This document shows, in pieces, positions 1-8,922 of a stretch of DNA of 64,000 bases. Positions within the stretch are counted from its first letter, which is position 1, and every line of letters begins with the position of its first letter. Origin of the DNA: Bacteroidota bacterium (GTDB lineage: Bacteria; Bacteroidota; Bacteroidia; Palsa-965); the NCBI GenBank assembly GCA_006218065.1, contig VBWE01000015.1, forward strand, positions 1 to 64,000, written 5' to 3'. A program made the position numbers and the translations under genes. The notes below the pieces were generated by a model. That model was not told the origin of the DNA. It saw only the letters and a list, made by a program, of their open reading frames with translations, and made no database searches.

Positions 1-342
1 GCGAATAACCCGATCTGGCTCATCCGTAACGGTGAACTGCAATCGTTCGGACCGGATAAACAGCCTATCGGTACGCATGGAGCAGAGCACAAACCGTTCA
101 GCCTGCATGAAATGCAATTGGAGAAAGGCGACTGCCTCTACCTGTTCACCGACGGGTATGCCGACCAGTTCGGTGGTCCGAAAGGAAAAAAGTTCAAGTA
201 CAAACAACTGCAGGAATTACTGCTCACGATTCACAGGCAATCCGCCGGCGAGCAAAAACGCATTACCGGTGAGCATATCGAACGCTGGAAAGGAAACCTG
301 GAGCAGGTGGACGATATCCTGCTGATCGGGATAAAGATTTAA
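1..342 (+). CDS. SpoIIE/PP2C-type phosphatase, 3' fragment
   Basis: The frame is open from base 1 to the TAA at 340-342, so this is the C-terminal 113 residues of a gene that starts outside the window. It carries the last part of a SpoIIE-like PP2C serine phosphatase domain: ANNPLWLIR-like (here ANNPIWLIRNG), then FTDGYADQFGG, which holds metal-binding aspartates, and the ending LEQVDDILLIGIKI. These blocks are nearly identical to the three complete paralogues downstream, so the gene was probably a TPR plus phosphatase protein like them. Family and role (dephosphorylating a Ser/Thr phosphoprotein in a signalling pathway) follow from the paralogues. Confidence 0.85.
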   Translation, partial: ANNPIWLIRNGELQSFGPDKQPIGTHGAEHKPFSLHEMQLEKGDCLYLFTDGYADQFGGPKGKKFKYKQLQELLLTIHRQSAGEQKRITGEHIERWKGNLEQVDDILLIGIKI

Positions 343-375
343 CTGCCGTTTTGTTGTTCCGCTGTCGCGATGAAG

Positions 376-1140
376 CTACCTGATTACATAATAACAGGTA
401 ATATTCAGTCCCGCATTCCATAAGTAGCCTGTTATCGGGGTATCGATGATTTTGAGCAGCCCATAACGGAAAGTGGGTTCTGCCCTCAGGTTTATTTTGT
501 CGTTTATCCTGTAATCCACACCCGCGCTAATTGTGGGAGAAATATTCAGCATTTTATAATCATCTTGCAGGTCCTGCGTGTTGCGTTCGATATCTCCGTT
601 CTCATATTCCGCAACACTTTTCTGCGTCGCCTGGAGTAAAATATTTGTCGTGGCTCCGATACTGGAGACAAAACGAATGTTCTTCTCTCCGCAACTGAAA
701 ATAATTCTTACAGGAACATCAAGATAAACATGGTTGTAGGTGACAGTTACTTTAGCAGGGGTTGGTCCGGCATATGCAGTATACATAAGAATCAGTCTTG
801 GATCAGTTATAGTATCGGGGAAGTCAAAATAACTTCTGTAGCCTTTGTTTGAATACTGCACACCGGTTTCAATTCCGAAATGCCCGGAGAAATTGTAGCA
901 AAGATTTACTCCGCCGGTATAGCCCAACTTCGGTCTTTCAAAAGAATTCCGCGTGTCCATGATCATTGCACTGGAAGAACTGCCGTCATTATTCCCCAAT
1001 ATGCGATAGCAGTAATCAGCAGAAATATTTGCGCCGGTTAAAAGGCGTTTAAATGCTGCAGGTGCTTTGGTTTTGGTAGTGTCTTGTGCGAATACAGCAC
1101 ATGATGTGATCATGGCTGCAAAAAGAGATACTTGTTTCAT
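376..1140 (-). CDS. Outer-membrane beta-barrel protein
   Basis: A 254-residue protein with a signal peptide (residues 1-18, ending VFAQ). It then shows alternating hydrophobic strands typical of small Bacteroidota porin-like barrels, with blocks such as LGYTGGVNLCYNF and FGIETGVQYSNKGY. These are the strand and turn pattern of the OMP_b-brl_2/PorT-like group. The start at 1140 gives a clean signal peptide. A TAGCTTTG -7 box lies at 1201-1208 on the same strand. The gene is inverted between a phosphatase fragment and a phosphatase operon, so it is transcribed alone. Substrate or partner is unknown. Confidence 0.75.
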   Translation of the reverse strand: MKQVSLFAAMITSCAVFAQDTTKTKAPAAFKRLLTGANISADYCYRILGNNDGSSSSAMIMDTRNSFERPKLGYTGGVNLCYNFSGHFGIETGVQYSNKGYRSYFDFPDTITDPRLILMYTAYAGPTPAKVTVTYNHVYLDVPVRIIFSCGEKNIRFVSSIGATTNILLQATQKSVAEYENGDIERNTQDLQDDYKMLNISPTISAGVDYRINDKINLRAEPTFRYGLLKIIDTPITGYLWNAGLNITCYYVIR

Positions 1141-1200
1141 TTTGGTCCCTGTTGGTTTTTGAAATGGATTTCAATCAACAGTCGCCCCCGATATAATAAC

Positions 1201-1208
1201 CAAAGCTA
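1201..1208 (-). promoter_or_regulatory. -7 promoter box for the barrel gene
   Basis: On the minus strand this reads TAGCTTTG, a match to the Bacteroidota -7 consensus TAnnTTTG, about 60 nt before the ATG at 1140. Confidence 0.5.
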
Positions 1209-1253
1209 ATGAATGCTCCTGACAAAAACAATTTCATAAAGTCGGTAAACTGC

Positions 1254-1261
1254 TATCTTTA
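1254..1261 (+). promoter_or_regulatory. -7-like box for the phosphatase operon
   Basis: TATCTTTA differs from TAnnTTTG only at the last base and lies 20 nt before the ATG at 1282. It is the best promoter candidate for the three-gene operon that follows. Confidence 0.45.
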
Positions 1262-1281
1262 GAAATTGTAAGCGTACAAAA

Positions 1282-3063
1282 ATGACATCTCCAGGCGGAT
1301 CGACCATACCGGCAAATTTTATTGGTTCTGTGCAGGACGAAAAACGGGTGGATGAAATCATCCGGGAGGCCAATAAGGTATATGCAAACGATTACCGCCA
1401 GGCATTCCGGATGGCGGGCGAAGCAAACCTGCTCGCGCAGGTGCTGGCTTACCGGAAAGGCATAGCCGAAAGCGAACTGCTGCTGGCCCGCTGTTATCTC
1501 CGTTTATCCGATTACCCGAAAGTGCTCGAGACCGCGCTCAGCGCCATCGATCATTTTCACGCAACCGGGAATAAAAAAGGCGAAGCGGATGCGCTGAACA
1601 CGCTCGGCTGGGTGTACAATTACCTCGGCGATCACGAAAGCCGGCTGAAGAGTAACCTGCGTTGCCTGGAGCTCCGGCGCGAAACCTGCGATGCGATCGG
1701 CGAGACCGGGACGATGAACAACCTGGGCGATACCTGCGCCAAACTCGGACGGTATGCCGAAGCGCTGGATTATTTCAGGGACTGCCTCGCTCACCCGCAA
1801 TTGTCCGAACGCTCGCGGAGCATCGTGCTGCACAATATCGGCGAAGTTCATTTTTACAAAGGAGAATACGACCGCGCTTCCATTTATTTCCTCGACGGCC
1901 TCGAACTGGCGCGAAAACTCGGTTATCACGAGATCGTATCCATCGCCAATATTTTTCTTGCCGAAGTGCTGATCGATCTCGGGAAAATCGAGGACGCGCT
2001 GAAACACCTGCAGGAAGCGCATACGTTTGCACAAAGCAACGACCTGAAAGACGACCTGTTCCGCATCCACAAAAACTACGCGGTTATTTACGAGCACCAG
2101 GGGAAAACGGACCTGGCTCTCAAACATTATAAAATATACCACGAGACGAAGGACGAACTGTACAACGAAACGAATATCCAGCAAATAAAAAACATCCAGT
2201 TCCAGTACGAAGCCGGTTTGCTGCGGAAAGAAACCGAACTGGAACGCGACCGGAATGAGCAGCTGCAGCAGGCTTACGAGCAGATCAATTTCCAGAAAAA
2301 CGAAATTACCGGCAGCATCCGGTATGCCAAGCGCCTGCAGGAAGCATTCCTTCCGCCGGTTTCCCTTTTTGAAAAGTTTTTACCGGATTCGTTCATCCTC
2401 TATCGTCCCAAAGACATCGTGAGCGGCGATTTTTACTGGCTCGAACGCTGGGGCGATAAAATTTTGCTGGCTGCGGTCGATTGTACCGGGCATGGCGTTC
2501 CCGGGGCTTTCATGAGCATCGTGGGACATAGCCTGCTGAACAGCGCAGTGAATGAACTCGGGCTGTCGAAGCCTTCGCTGATACTGAATGCGCTGAACAA
2601 AGGACTTTCCAAAATGCTTAACCGGACCACGGCAGCGGAATCGGATGTGAAAGACGGGATGGATGTAACGCTCGCAGCCATCGATCTTAAACGGATGACG
2701 GCGGAAGTGGCCGGCGCGCAGAACCCGCTTTACCTGGTCCGCAATAATACACTTACGGTAATCCAGGCCGATCGTTTTTCGATTGGCGCGGAAACCGGTT
2801 CTGCGGAGCGTGTGTTTAAAAATCACGAATTTGCGCTGGAAAAAGGCGACTGCCTGTACCTGTTCACCGACGGTTATGCCGACCAGTTCGGCGGTCCGAA
2901 AGGAAAAAAACTGAAATACAAACAGGTGCAGGAACTCCTGCTGCATATCAGCGGGAAGCCGATGCGCGAGCAGGGAAAAATACTTGAAAAAAACTTTGAC
3001 GACTGGCGCGGCAGCCTCGAGCAGGTGGATGATGTACTGATTTTGGGATTCAGGATCGTATGA
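1282..3063 (+). CDS. Cytosolic TPR + SpoIIE-type phosphatase
   Basis: 593 residues with no signal peptide and no membrane segment, unlike the two genes after it. Residues about 25-300 are TPR repeats (for example ADALNTLGWVYNYLGDHESR). Residues about 305-345 are a charged coiled coil. From about 350 a SpoIIE/PP2C domain follows, with SGDFYWL from 381, DCTGHGVPGAFMS from 400, KDGMDVT and FTDGYADQFGG from 528, which hold the acidic metal ligands. The family removes phosphate from Ser/Thr phosphoproteins, often anti-anti-sigma factors. None is seen nearby, so the substrate is unknown. The stop overlaps the next start as ATGA, showing translational coupling. Confidence 0.88.
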   Translation: MTSPGGSTIPANFIGSVQDEKRVDEIIREANKVYANDYRQAFRMAGEANLLAQVLAYRKGIAESELLLARCYLRLSDYPKVLETALSAIDHFHATGNKKGEADALNTLGWVYNYLGDHESRLKSNLRCLELRRETCDAIGETGTMNNLGDTCAKLGRYAEALDYFRDCLAHPQLSERSRSIVLHNIGEVHFYKGEYDRASIYFLDGLELARKLGYHEIVSIANIFLAEVLIDLGKIEDALKHLQEAHTFAQSNDLKDDLFRIHKNYAVIYEHQGKTDLALKHYKIYHETKDELYNETNIQQIKNIQFQYEAGLLRKETELERDRNEQLQQAYEQINFQKNEITGSIRYAKRLQEAFLPPVSLFEKFLPDSFILYRPKDIVSGDFYWLERWGDKILLAAVDCTGHGVPGAFMSIVGHSLLNSAVNELGLSKPSLILNALNKGLSKMLNRTTAAESDVKDGMDVTLAAIDLKRMTAEVAGAQNPLYLVRNNTLTVIQADRFSIGAETGSAERVFKNHEFALEKGDCLYLFTDGYADQFGGPKGKKLKYKQVQELLLHISGKPMREQGKILEKNFDDWRGSLEQVDDVLILGFRIV

Positions 3064-5141
3064 AAAAAACGGTATTCTTTTTTCTCCTGTGCTTGCTGGT
3101 TCTGCCGGTATGTTCACTGCGTGCGCAGCAGGGGAAAAAAGATTCGCTGGTGAGCAGGCTGAAAGGCAAGCTCGCGGATACCGCCCGCGTGAATTGTCTC
3201 AACGCTTTGTCGAGGGCGCTGCTCAAGGAAAACCCGGCCGATGCGCTGAACTATACTACAGCAGCTTACGCGCTTGCACAGAAAACCGGGTACGAGGAAG
3301 GAAAAGCCGATGCGGGCGTGAATAAAAGCGAGGCGCTGCGCCTGATGGCCAGTTACGAGCAGTCGCTTGCCGAATTGCAGGAAGCCCAGCCCATTTTCGA
3401 AAGCCTCGGCCTGGCGGAAAAAGTAGCCAATATCAATATCCAGTACGCGAAGCTTTACACGGAACTGCGCAATCCGCAGAAAGGGCGCGAGCACCTGGAC
3501 AAGGCCATGGAGATTTACCGCAAACTCGGCAGGAAAAAAGACGAAGCGCGCGTGTACGACGAAATCGGGCGGCTTTACTGGGGCGCGAAGGAATACGAAA
3601 AATCGCTCGGCTTTTACCGGGATGCGATCCGGATCAAGCAGGAGTTGAAAGACGGTCGCGGCATCGCATTTTCATACGAATGGATCGGGAACGATTATTT
3701 CTACCTCGGCAATTATGATTCCGCGATGAAATATTACAGCGTTGCCGAAGACCTCGCCCGGAAGCATAAAGACAAATCCATCGAAGCGTTCAGTATCCAG
3801 AATATCGGTTTTGTCCAGATGAACTCGGCCCGGTTTGACGAAGCGGAAAAACGTTTCCTGCAGTCGCTCGCGATTTTCGAAGAACTGGATGATTTTGCCA
3901 ACGTCATTTTTACACACCAGGCCATGGGCTCGATGTACGCCGAACTGAAGCAGTACGAAAAAGCCGTGGAAGCCTGGGAGAACGCGCTGCGGCTTTCGTA
4001 CGAAACGGGTTTGCGTTCCCAAACGATGCAGACGTATTCCTATTTGTCGCAGATGTATTCCGGCAGTGGCGATTATAAAAAAGCGTACGATTTCCAGGAC
4101 CGCTACCATAAACTGAAAGACTCTCTGCTGAGCGATGAATCGCAGCGCAAGATTGCGGATGCGGGAGCCCGGTACGAGGCAGGCATTAAGGAAGCTGAAT
4201 CCAAAGCCGAACTGGAAAAAAGAAATATCGAAGACCGCCGCCAGGAAAATATTACCTGGGCGGCCGTGATCGGCCTGGTCCTGGTGACCATCTTCGCTGT
4301 TTTTATGTTCAACCGTTTCCGGATCACGCGCAGACAGAAGCGGATCATCGAAGAACAGCGCGGGCTGGTGGAAACGAAAAACAAATCGATCACGGACAGT
4401 ATTTATTATGCGCGAAGAATCCAGCGTGCGCTGCTGGCTTCGGAAAAGCTGCTCAAAAAAAATCTGCACGAACATTTTGTACTGTACAAGCCGAAGGACA
4501 TCGTGAGCGGCGATTTTTACTGGGCCTGCGCAGCGCACGACGGATCGTTCCTGCTTTTGTGCGGCGATTGTACCGGGCACGGCGTTCCGGGCGCATTCAT
4601 GAGCCTGCTCAATATTTCGCTGCTGAATGAAATTACGGTGGAACGTTTGCTCACTTCGCCCGGGATTATCCTGAACGCCCAGCGCGAAGGCATCATCAAA
4701 GCGCTGAACCCGGAAGAAGCGGAAGAACAATCGCACGACGGTATGGACTGCGTGATCTGCCGTTTTGATTACAAAAAATCGGAACTTACTTTTTCCTGCG
4801 CCAATAACCCGCTCTGGTTGATCCGGAACGGGGAACTCCAGGAGTTCACGGCAGACAAGCAGCCGGTGGGATTGCACCGCGGAACGGCGGTTCCTTTTTC
4901 ACTTCAGCAACTGGCGCTGCAGAAAGGCGACTGTCTTTACCTGCTCACCGACGGGTATGCCGACCAGTTCGGCGGTCCGAAAGGGAAAAAGTTCAAGTAC
5001 AAAATGCTCAAGAAAACATTACTGGAGATTCACCGGAAGCCGATGAATGAACAGCAGGCCCTGCTCGATGAAATTTTCGAGAACTGGAAAGGAAACCTCG
5101 AGCAGGTGGATGATGTGCTTGTTATCGGGATAAGAATATGA
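3060..5141 (+). CDS. Membrane TPR + SpoIIE-type phosphatase
   Basis: 693 residues. A signal peptide (1-22) precedes a TPR region (about 30-355) that should be periplasmic. One membrane helix (about 398-420, with IGLVLVTIFAVFMF) and a coiled coil lead to a cytoplasmic SpoIIE/PP2C domain (about 455-693) with SGDFYWA at 483, CTGHGVPGAFMS, DGMDCVI, CANNPLWLI and TDGYADQFGG. The layout suggests a sensor that passes a periplasmic signal to a cytoplasmic phosphatase; that is inference. The ATG overlaps the previous stop. The TPR part is not closely similar to that of the upstream gene, but the phosphatase is. Confidence 0.88.
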   Translation: MKKTVFFFLLCLLVLPVCSLRAQQGKKDSLVSRLKGKLADTARVNCLNALSRALLKENPADALNYTTAAYALAQKTGYEEGKADAGVNKSEALRLMASYEQSLAELQEAQPIFESLGLAEKVANINIQYAKLYTELRNPQKGREHLDKAMEIYRKLGRKKDEARVYDEIGRLYWGAKEYEKSLGFYRDAIRIKQELKDGRGIAFSYEWIGNDYFYLGNYDSAMKYYSVAEDLARKHKDKSIEAFSIQNIGFVQMNSARFDEAEKRFLQSLAIFEELDDFANVIFTHQAMGSMYAELKQYEKAVEAWENALRLSYETGLRSQTMQTYSYLSQMYSGSGDYKKAYDFQDRYHKLKDSLLSDESQRKIADAGARYEAGIKEAESKAELEKRNIEDRRQENITWAAVIGLVLVTIFAVFMFNRFRITRRQKRIIEEQRGLVETKNKSITDSIYYARRIQRALLASEKLLKKNLHEHFVLYKPKDIVSGDFYWACAAHDGSFLLLCGDCTGHGVPGAFMSLLNISLLNEITVERLLTSPGIILNAQREGIIKALNPEEAEEQSHDGMDCVICRFDYKKSELTFSCANNPLWLIRNGELQEFTADKQPVGLHRGTAVPFSLQQLALQKGDCLYLLTDGYADQFGGPKGKKFKYKMLKKTLLEIHRKPMNEQQALLDEIFENWKGNLEQVDDVLVIGIRI

Positions 5142-5147
5142 TCAGTC

Positions 5148-7133
5148 ATGAAAAATCTGTACGGCGCCCGTTTTCTTTTGGTTTTCCTGCTGTTTTCCGG
5201 CTACCTGCCCGGGCAGCAAAGCAAAACGGATTCACTGATCAGCCTGGTGAATACGCTGAAAGCCGATTCGCATAAAGTAGATGTACTGAACGACATCAGC
5301 TGGGCGATCCGCGCCACCGGCAATTTTTACGCGGCGAAACCGTATGCCGACAGCGCACAAAAACTGGCGGAAAAAATAAACTATCCGAAAGGCCTGGGCA
5401 AAGCGCACAGTATCCTGGGCGTGCTGAACGTGGAGCAGGGCAATTACCCGGAAGGATTGGAACAGCATTTCAAAGCGCTGAAGATCCGTGAAAAACTAAA
5501 TGATCTCCCGGGAGTAAGCACCTCGTACCTGAACATCGGCGAAGTGTACCGGCTGCAGCGCGATTATCCGCGTGCGCTGGAGAACTATAATACCTCGCTG
5601 AAAATAAAAGAGAAAACAGGCGACCGGAAAGGAATCGGAAACTGCTACAATAATATCGGCAATATCTATTACCTGCAGAAACAGTTTGAAAAGGCGCTCG
5701 AAAATTATACCGTGTCCTTGAAAATCCGCGAATCACTTGGTGATGGCAGCGGCATTATGACCAGCTATAACAATATCGGCAACGTGTTTTTTTCGCAGGA
5801 GAAATACACGGAAGCCCAGGCCAGTTACCAGGAAGTGCTCAAACTTTCGGAAGAGCTGGAAGATGTTATGGGAATAATTTCAGCCACGGCCAATATCGGG
5901 AACACGTACTTTAAACTGAAAAAATATACGGAAGCAAACGCCTGCTATGAAAAAAGCCTGGCGCTGGCGAAAGAAACCGGGAGCAAGGAGGATATCCTCC
6001 AGGCCTATATCAGCATGACCGTCGTCGACAGCCTGCGCGGTAATTACCAGTCGGCTTTCAGCAATTACAAGCAATACGTGATTTACCGGGACAGTCTTTT
6101 CAACGAAGAGAAAGCAAGCGATATCGTGCGGATGCAGATGACCTACGATTCCGATAAAAAAGAAGCCATGCTGAAAGCGGACCAGGAAAAAGAACGCGCT
6201 GTTGCCGAAGAGCGCGACCGGAGGCAAATGCTGGTGATCTGGATAGGCGCTGCCGGCCTTTTACTGGTGATCGTTTTCGCGATTTTCATGTACAACCGTT
6301 TCCGAGTGACCCGTGAGCAGAAACTCGTGATTGAAGCGCAGAAAAAAGAAACGGATCGCCAGAAACTCGTCATCGAAGAAAAAAACAAAGACATTACCGA
6401 CAGTATCCGTTATGCACAGCGCCTGCAGCAGGCCATCCTGCCGCCTGAAAAATTATGGATGCAGCAGTTGCCGCAGAGTTTTATTTTTTACAAACCGAAG
6501 GATATCGTCGCAGGTGATTTTTATTTTATGGAAGCGACCGGTGATCTTGTGTTTTTTGCCGCCGCCGATTGTACCGGCCACGGCGTTCCCGGCGCGATGG
6601 TCAGCGTGGTTTGTTCGAATGCGCTCAACGGGGCGGTGAAGGAATTCGGACTGCTGGAGCCGGGAAAAATACTGGACAAGGTGACGCAGCTCGTACTGGA
6701 AACATTCCGGAAGTCGGAAAACGAAGTGAAGGACGGCATGGATATTTCCTTCTGCTGCCTGGACAAAAGAACAAATACGCTGACCTGGGCCGGGGCCAAC
6801 AACCCGCTCTGGTACCTGCAGGCAGGCGAAATGCTCGAACTGAAAGCCGACAAACAACCGATCGGCAGTTTTGAAAATCCTCAACCATTTACTACGCATA
6901 CTGTCCGGCTGAACCCCGGCGATTTGGTTTATATTTTCACCGACGGTTATGCCGACCAGTTCGGCGGTCCCGACGGCAAGAAGTTCAAATACAAGCCAAT
7001 GAAAGAACTGCTGATGAGCATGAGCGGGCAGGAACCCTACCGGCAACACGCCCTGCTGGCCGAAACCTTCGACAAATGGAAAGGGAATTTGGAACAGGTG
7101 GATGATGTACTGGTGATTGGAATACGTATCTGA
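5148..7133 (+). CDS. Membrane TPR + SpoIIE-type phosphatase
   Basis: 661 residues, third gene of the operon, 6 nt after the previous stop. The order is signal peptide (1-22), TPR repeats (about 45-310, with the regular NNIGN motif repeated in successive units), one membrane helix (about 362-384), a coiled coil with a repeated QKLVIE segment, then a SpoIIE/PP2C domain (about 420-661). Visible motifs are AGDFYF, CTGHGVPGAMVS, KDGMDISF, GANNPLWYL and TDGYADQFGG. The TPRs are NNIGN-type, like those in Bacteroidota sensor proteins. A palindromic intergenic element starts directly at the stop codon and no separate terminator is evident. Confidence 0.88.
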   Translation: MKNLYGARFLLVFLLFSGYLPGQQSKTDSLISLVNTLKADSHKVDVLNDISWAIRATGNFYAAKPYADSAQKLAEKINYPKGLGKAHSILGVLNVEQGNYPEGLEQHFKALKIREKLNDLPGVSTSYLNIGEVYRLQRDYPRALENYNTSLKIKEKTGDRKGIGNCYNNIGNIYYLQKQFEKALENYTVSLKIRESLGDGSGIMTSYNNIGNVFFSQEKYTEAQASYQEVLKLSEELEDVMGIISATANIGNTYFKLKKYTEANACYEKSLALAKETGSKEDILQAYISMTVVDSLRGNYQSAFSNYKQYVIYRDSLFNEEKASDIVRMQMTYDSDKKEAMLKADQEKERAVAEERDRRQMLVIWIGAAGLLLVIVFAIFMYNRFRVTREQKLVIEAQKKETDRQKLVIEEKNKDITDSIRYAQRLQQAILPPEKLWMQQLPQSFIFYKPKDIVAGDFYFMEATGDLVFFAAADCTGHGVPGAMVSVVCSNALNGAVKEFGLLEPGKILDKVTQLVLETFRKSENEVKDGMDISFCCLDKRTNTLTWAGANNPLWYLQAGEMLELKADKQPIGSFENPQPFTTHTVRLNPGDLVYIFTDGYADQFGGPDGKKFKYKPMKELLMSMSGQEPYRQHALLAETFDKWKGNLEQVDDVLVIGIRI

Positions 7134-7213
7134 AATTGCGATTGCCGATTGTGGATTGCCGATTTTTTTCAGTAAAAAATAGAATTAAAAATCACAAATC
7201 GGCAATCGCAAAT
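7134..7213. repeat. Intergenic inverted repeat (AATTGCGATTGCCGATT arms)
   Basis: The 17-nt arm at 7134-7150 is the reverse complement of 7197-7213 apart from an end base. Inside is a second GATTGCCGATT word. It fills the gap between the phosphatase operon and rimO. Similar words (GAATGCCGAATT) occur at 11120-11145. Confidence 0.7.
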
Positions 7214-7234
7214 CAAAAATCGGAATTTCAGCAG

Positions 7235-7242
7235 TACCTTTG
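7235..7242 (+). promoter_or_regulatory. -7 promoter box of rimO
   Basis: TACCTTTG, an exact TAnnTTTG match, 8 nt before the ATG at 7251, implying a very short or absent leader. Confidence 0.65.
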
Positions 7243-7250
7243 TCCCCGCT

Positions 7251-8561
7251 ATGAAAGCCCGTACGCTTCGCAAGAATAAAGTCAACGTCGTTACCCTCGG
7301 CTGTTCCAAAAACACCTTCGATTCCGAAGTGCTGATGGGCCAGCTGAAGGCGAATAATTTCGAAGTGGAGCACGAAAGCAATTCCGATGATGCGTCTATC
7401 GTGATCATCAATACCTGCGGGTTCATCGAAAACGCCAAGCAGGAAAGTATCGACACCATCCTGCAATTTGCGGAAGCCAAAGGAAAAGGACTCGTTGACA
7501 AAGTGTACGTTACCGGCTGCCTGAGCGAACGTTACCGCGGCGATCTCGAAAAAGAAATCACCGAAGTGGACGCCTGGTTCGGTACGCGCGAGTTGCCGCG
7601 CCTGCTCAAAACGCTCAAAGCGGATTATAAACACGAACTGGTAGGGGAACGTTTACTGACCACGCCGCATCATTACGCCTACTTCAAAATTGCGGAAGGC
7701 TGCGACCGTCCCTGTTCTTTTTGCGCAATCCCGCTCATGCGTGGAAAGCACGTGAGCACGCCGATGGAAGACCTCGAGCGGCAGGCGAAAAACCTGGCGA
7801 AGAACGGCACGAAAGAACTCATCCTGATTGCGCAGGATCTTACGTATTATGGGCTCGACCTGTACAAAAAACGTGCGCTGTCCGATCTGCTGCGCCGCCT
7901 TTCCGATGTCGAAGGCATCGAATGGATACGCCTGCATTACGCATTTCCCAGTGGTTTCCCGATGGATGCACTCGACGTGATGAACGAGCGGCAGAACATC
8001 TGTAAATACCTTGACATGCCGCTGCAGCACATTACCGACAATATGCTGAAAAGCATGCGGCGCGGGACCACCAAGCAGAAAACCATCGACCTGGTGAATG
8101 AAATCCGCGCCAAAGTTCCCGGCATCGCGCTGCGGACCACACTCATTTCGGGCTACCCGGGCGAAACGGAAAAAGATCACGCCGAAATGCTGGAATGGAT
8201 CGAACAGACGCGTTTCGACCGGCTCGGCATTTTCCCGTATTCGCATGAAGAGAATACACATGCTTTTTCGCTGAACGACGACGTTACCGCCGGAGACAAG
8301 CAGGCGCGGGCAGAAGCGGTGATGCAGCTGCAGCAGGGCATCTCGTTCGAACTGAACCAGGAAAAAGTCGGCAAAACCTTCCGCACGCTCATCGACCGGA
8401 AAGAAGGTGATTATTTCATCGGCCGTACCGAATTCGATTCGCCGGAAGTGGATAACGAAGTATTGATTCCCGCAGCGCATTACCTCCGCATCGGCGATTT
8501 CGTGCAGGTGCTGGTGGAAAGGGCGGAGGATTATGATCTGTACGGGAAACCGGTTTCCTGA
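7251..8561 (+). CDS. rimO: Ribosomal protein S12 methylthiotransferase RimO
   Basis: 436 residues, normal length for the family. It adds a methylthio group to the conserved aspartate of ribosomal protein S12 with a radical SAM mechanism and two iron-sulfur clusters. The N-terminal UPF0004 domain shows TLGCSKNTFDSE, NTCGFIENAKQES and TGCLSERY, giving the three cluster cysteines. The radical SAM motif is CDRPCSFC, followed by AIPLMRGKHVS, which is typical of RimO rather than MiaB. A C-terminal TRAM region (about 370-436) follows. It is transcribed alone from a TAnnTTTG box. Confidence 0.95.
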   Translation: MKARTLRKNKVNVVTLGCSKNTFDSEVLMGQLKANNFEVEHESNSDDASIVIINTCGFIENAKQESIDTILQFAEAKGKGLVDKVYVTGCLSERYRGDLEKEITEVDAWFGTRELPRLLKTLKADYKHELVGERLLTTPHHYAYFKIAEGCDRPCSFCAIPLMRGKHVSTPMEDLERQAKNLAKNGTKELILIAQDLTYYGLDLYKKRALSDLLRRLSDVEGIEWIRLHYAFPSGFPMDALDVMNERQNICKYLDMPLQHITDNMLKSMRRGTTKQKTIDLVNEIRAKVPGIALRTTLISGYPGETEKDHAEMLEWIEQTRFDRLGIFPYSHEENTHAFSLNDDVTAGDKQARAEAVMQLQQGISFELNQEKVGKTFRTLIDRKEGDYFIGRTEFDSPEVDNEVLIPAAHYLRIGDFVQVLVERAEDYDLYGKPVS

Positions 8562-8670
8562 TACCGGCCGCAGATTTCACAGACTAACGCAGATTTTTCA
8601 AATAATACATTGTTGTCCGAAGCTGCCACCTTGGGACAATGAAGTAATCTGCGTAATCTGCGGCTGGTAT
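8562..8670. repeat. Nested inverted repeat (CGCAGATT type)
   Basis: The outer arms 8561-8595 and 8641-8670 match as imperfect reverse complements, both built from GCCGCAGATT and CGCAGATT words. An inner pair, 8609-8619 (CATTGTTGTCC) and 8633-8641 (GGGACAATG), forms a second hairpin in the loop with unrelated sequence. Confidence 0.7.
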
Positions 8671-8721
8671 CCCCACAAAGCCCAGCATCCCGCCGTTCAT
8701 CAAAACATTGTCGATCCCTTG

Positions 8722-8883
8722 GAGGCTGTTAGGAATTTGTTTTTCGAGATTTCAGGAGTGTATTTTTTGGCCGATTGAGGCACTTTTTGAGCAAGTAGCA
8801 GGCGGCTACAAGTGAAAAAAGTAACGAAAAGCGGGCAAAAAAGACACTCCTGAAAGCCGGAAGGATAATTTCCTAACAGCCTC
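8722..8883. repeat. Structured palindromic element, about 160 bp
   Basis: The outer arms GAGGCTGTTAGGAATT (8722-8737) and AATTTCCTAACAGCCTC (8867-8883) pair. Second arms TTCAGGAGTGT (from 8751) and ACACTCCTGAA (to 8853) pair inside them. A third set, GTAGC and GCTAC around 8796-8809, flanked by CACTTTTT and AAAAAAGT, pairs at the centre. The whole region between rimO and the peptidase is thus two palindromic elements with no gene. It could be a MITE remnant. Confidence 0.7.
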
Positions 8884-8897
8884 TTGTAGGCTTTCCG

Positions 8898-8905
8898 TAT
8901 TTTTG
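8898..8905 (+). promoter_or_regulatory. -7 promoter box of the S46 peptidase
   Basis: TATTTTTG matches TAnnTTTG, 17 nt before the ATG at 8923 and 14 nt past the end of the palindromic element. Confidence 0.6.
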
Positions 8906-8922
8906 CTGCTCACATAAACCGT

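Noticed and set aside
8533-8778. 81-residue frame after rimO
   Set aside because: It overlaps the rimO end and two palindromic repeats and has no protein-like composition.
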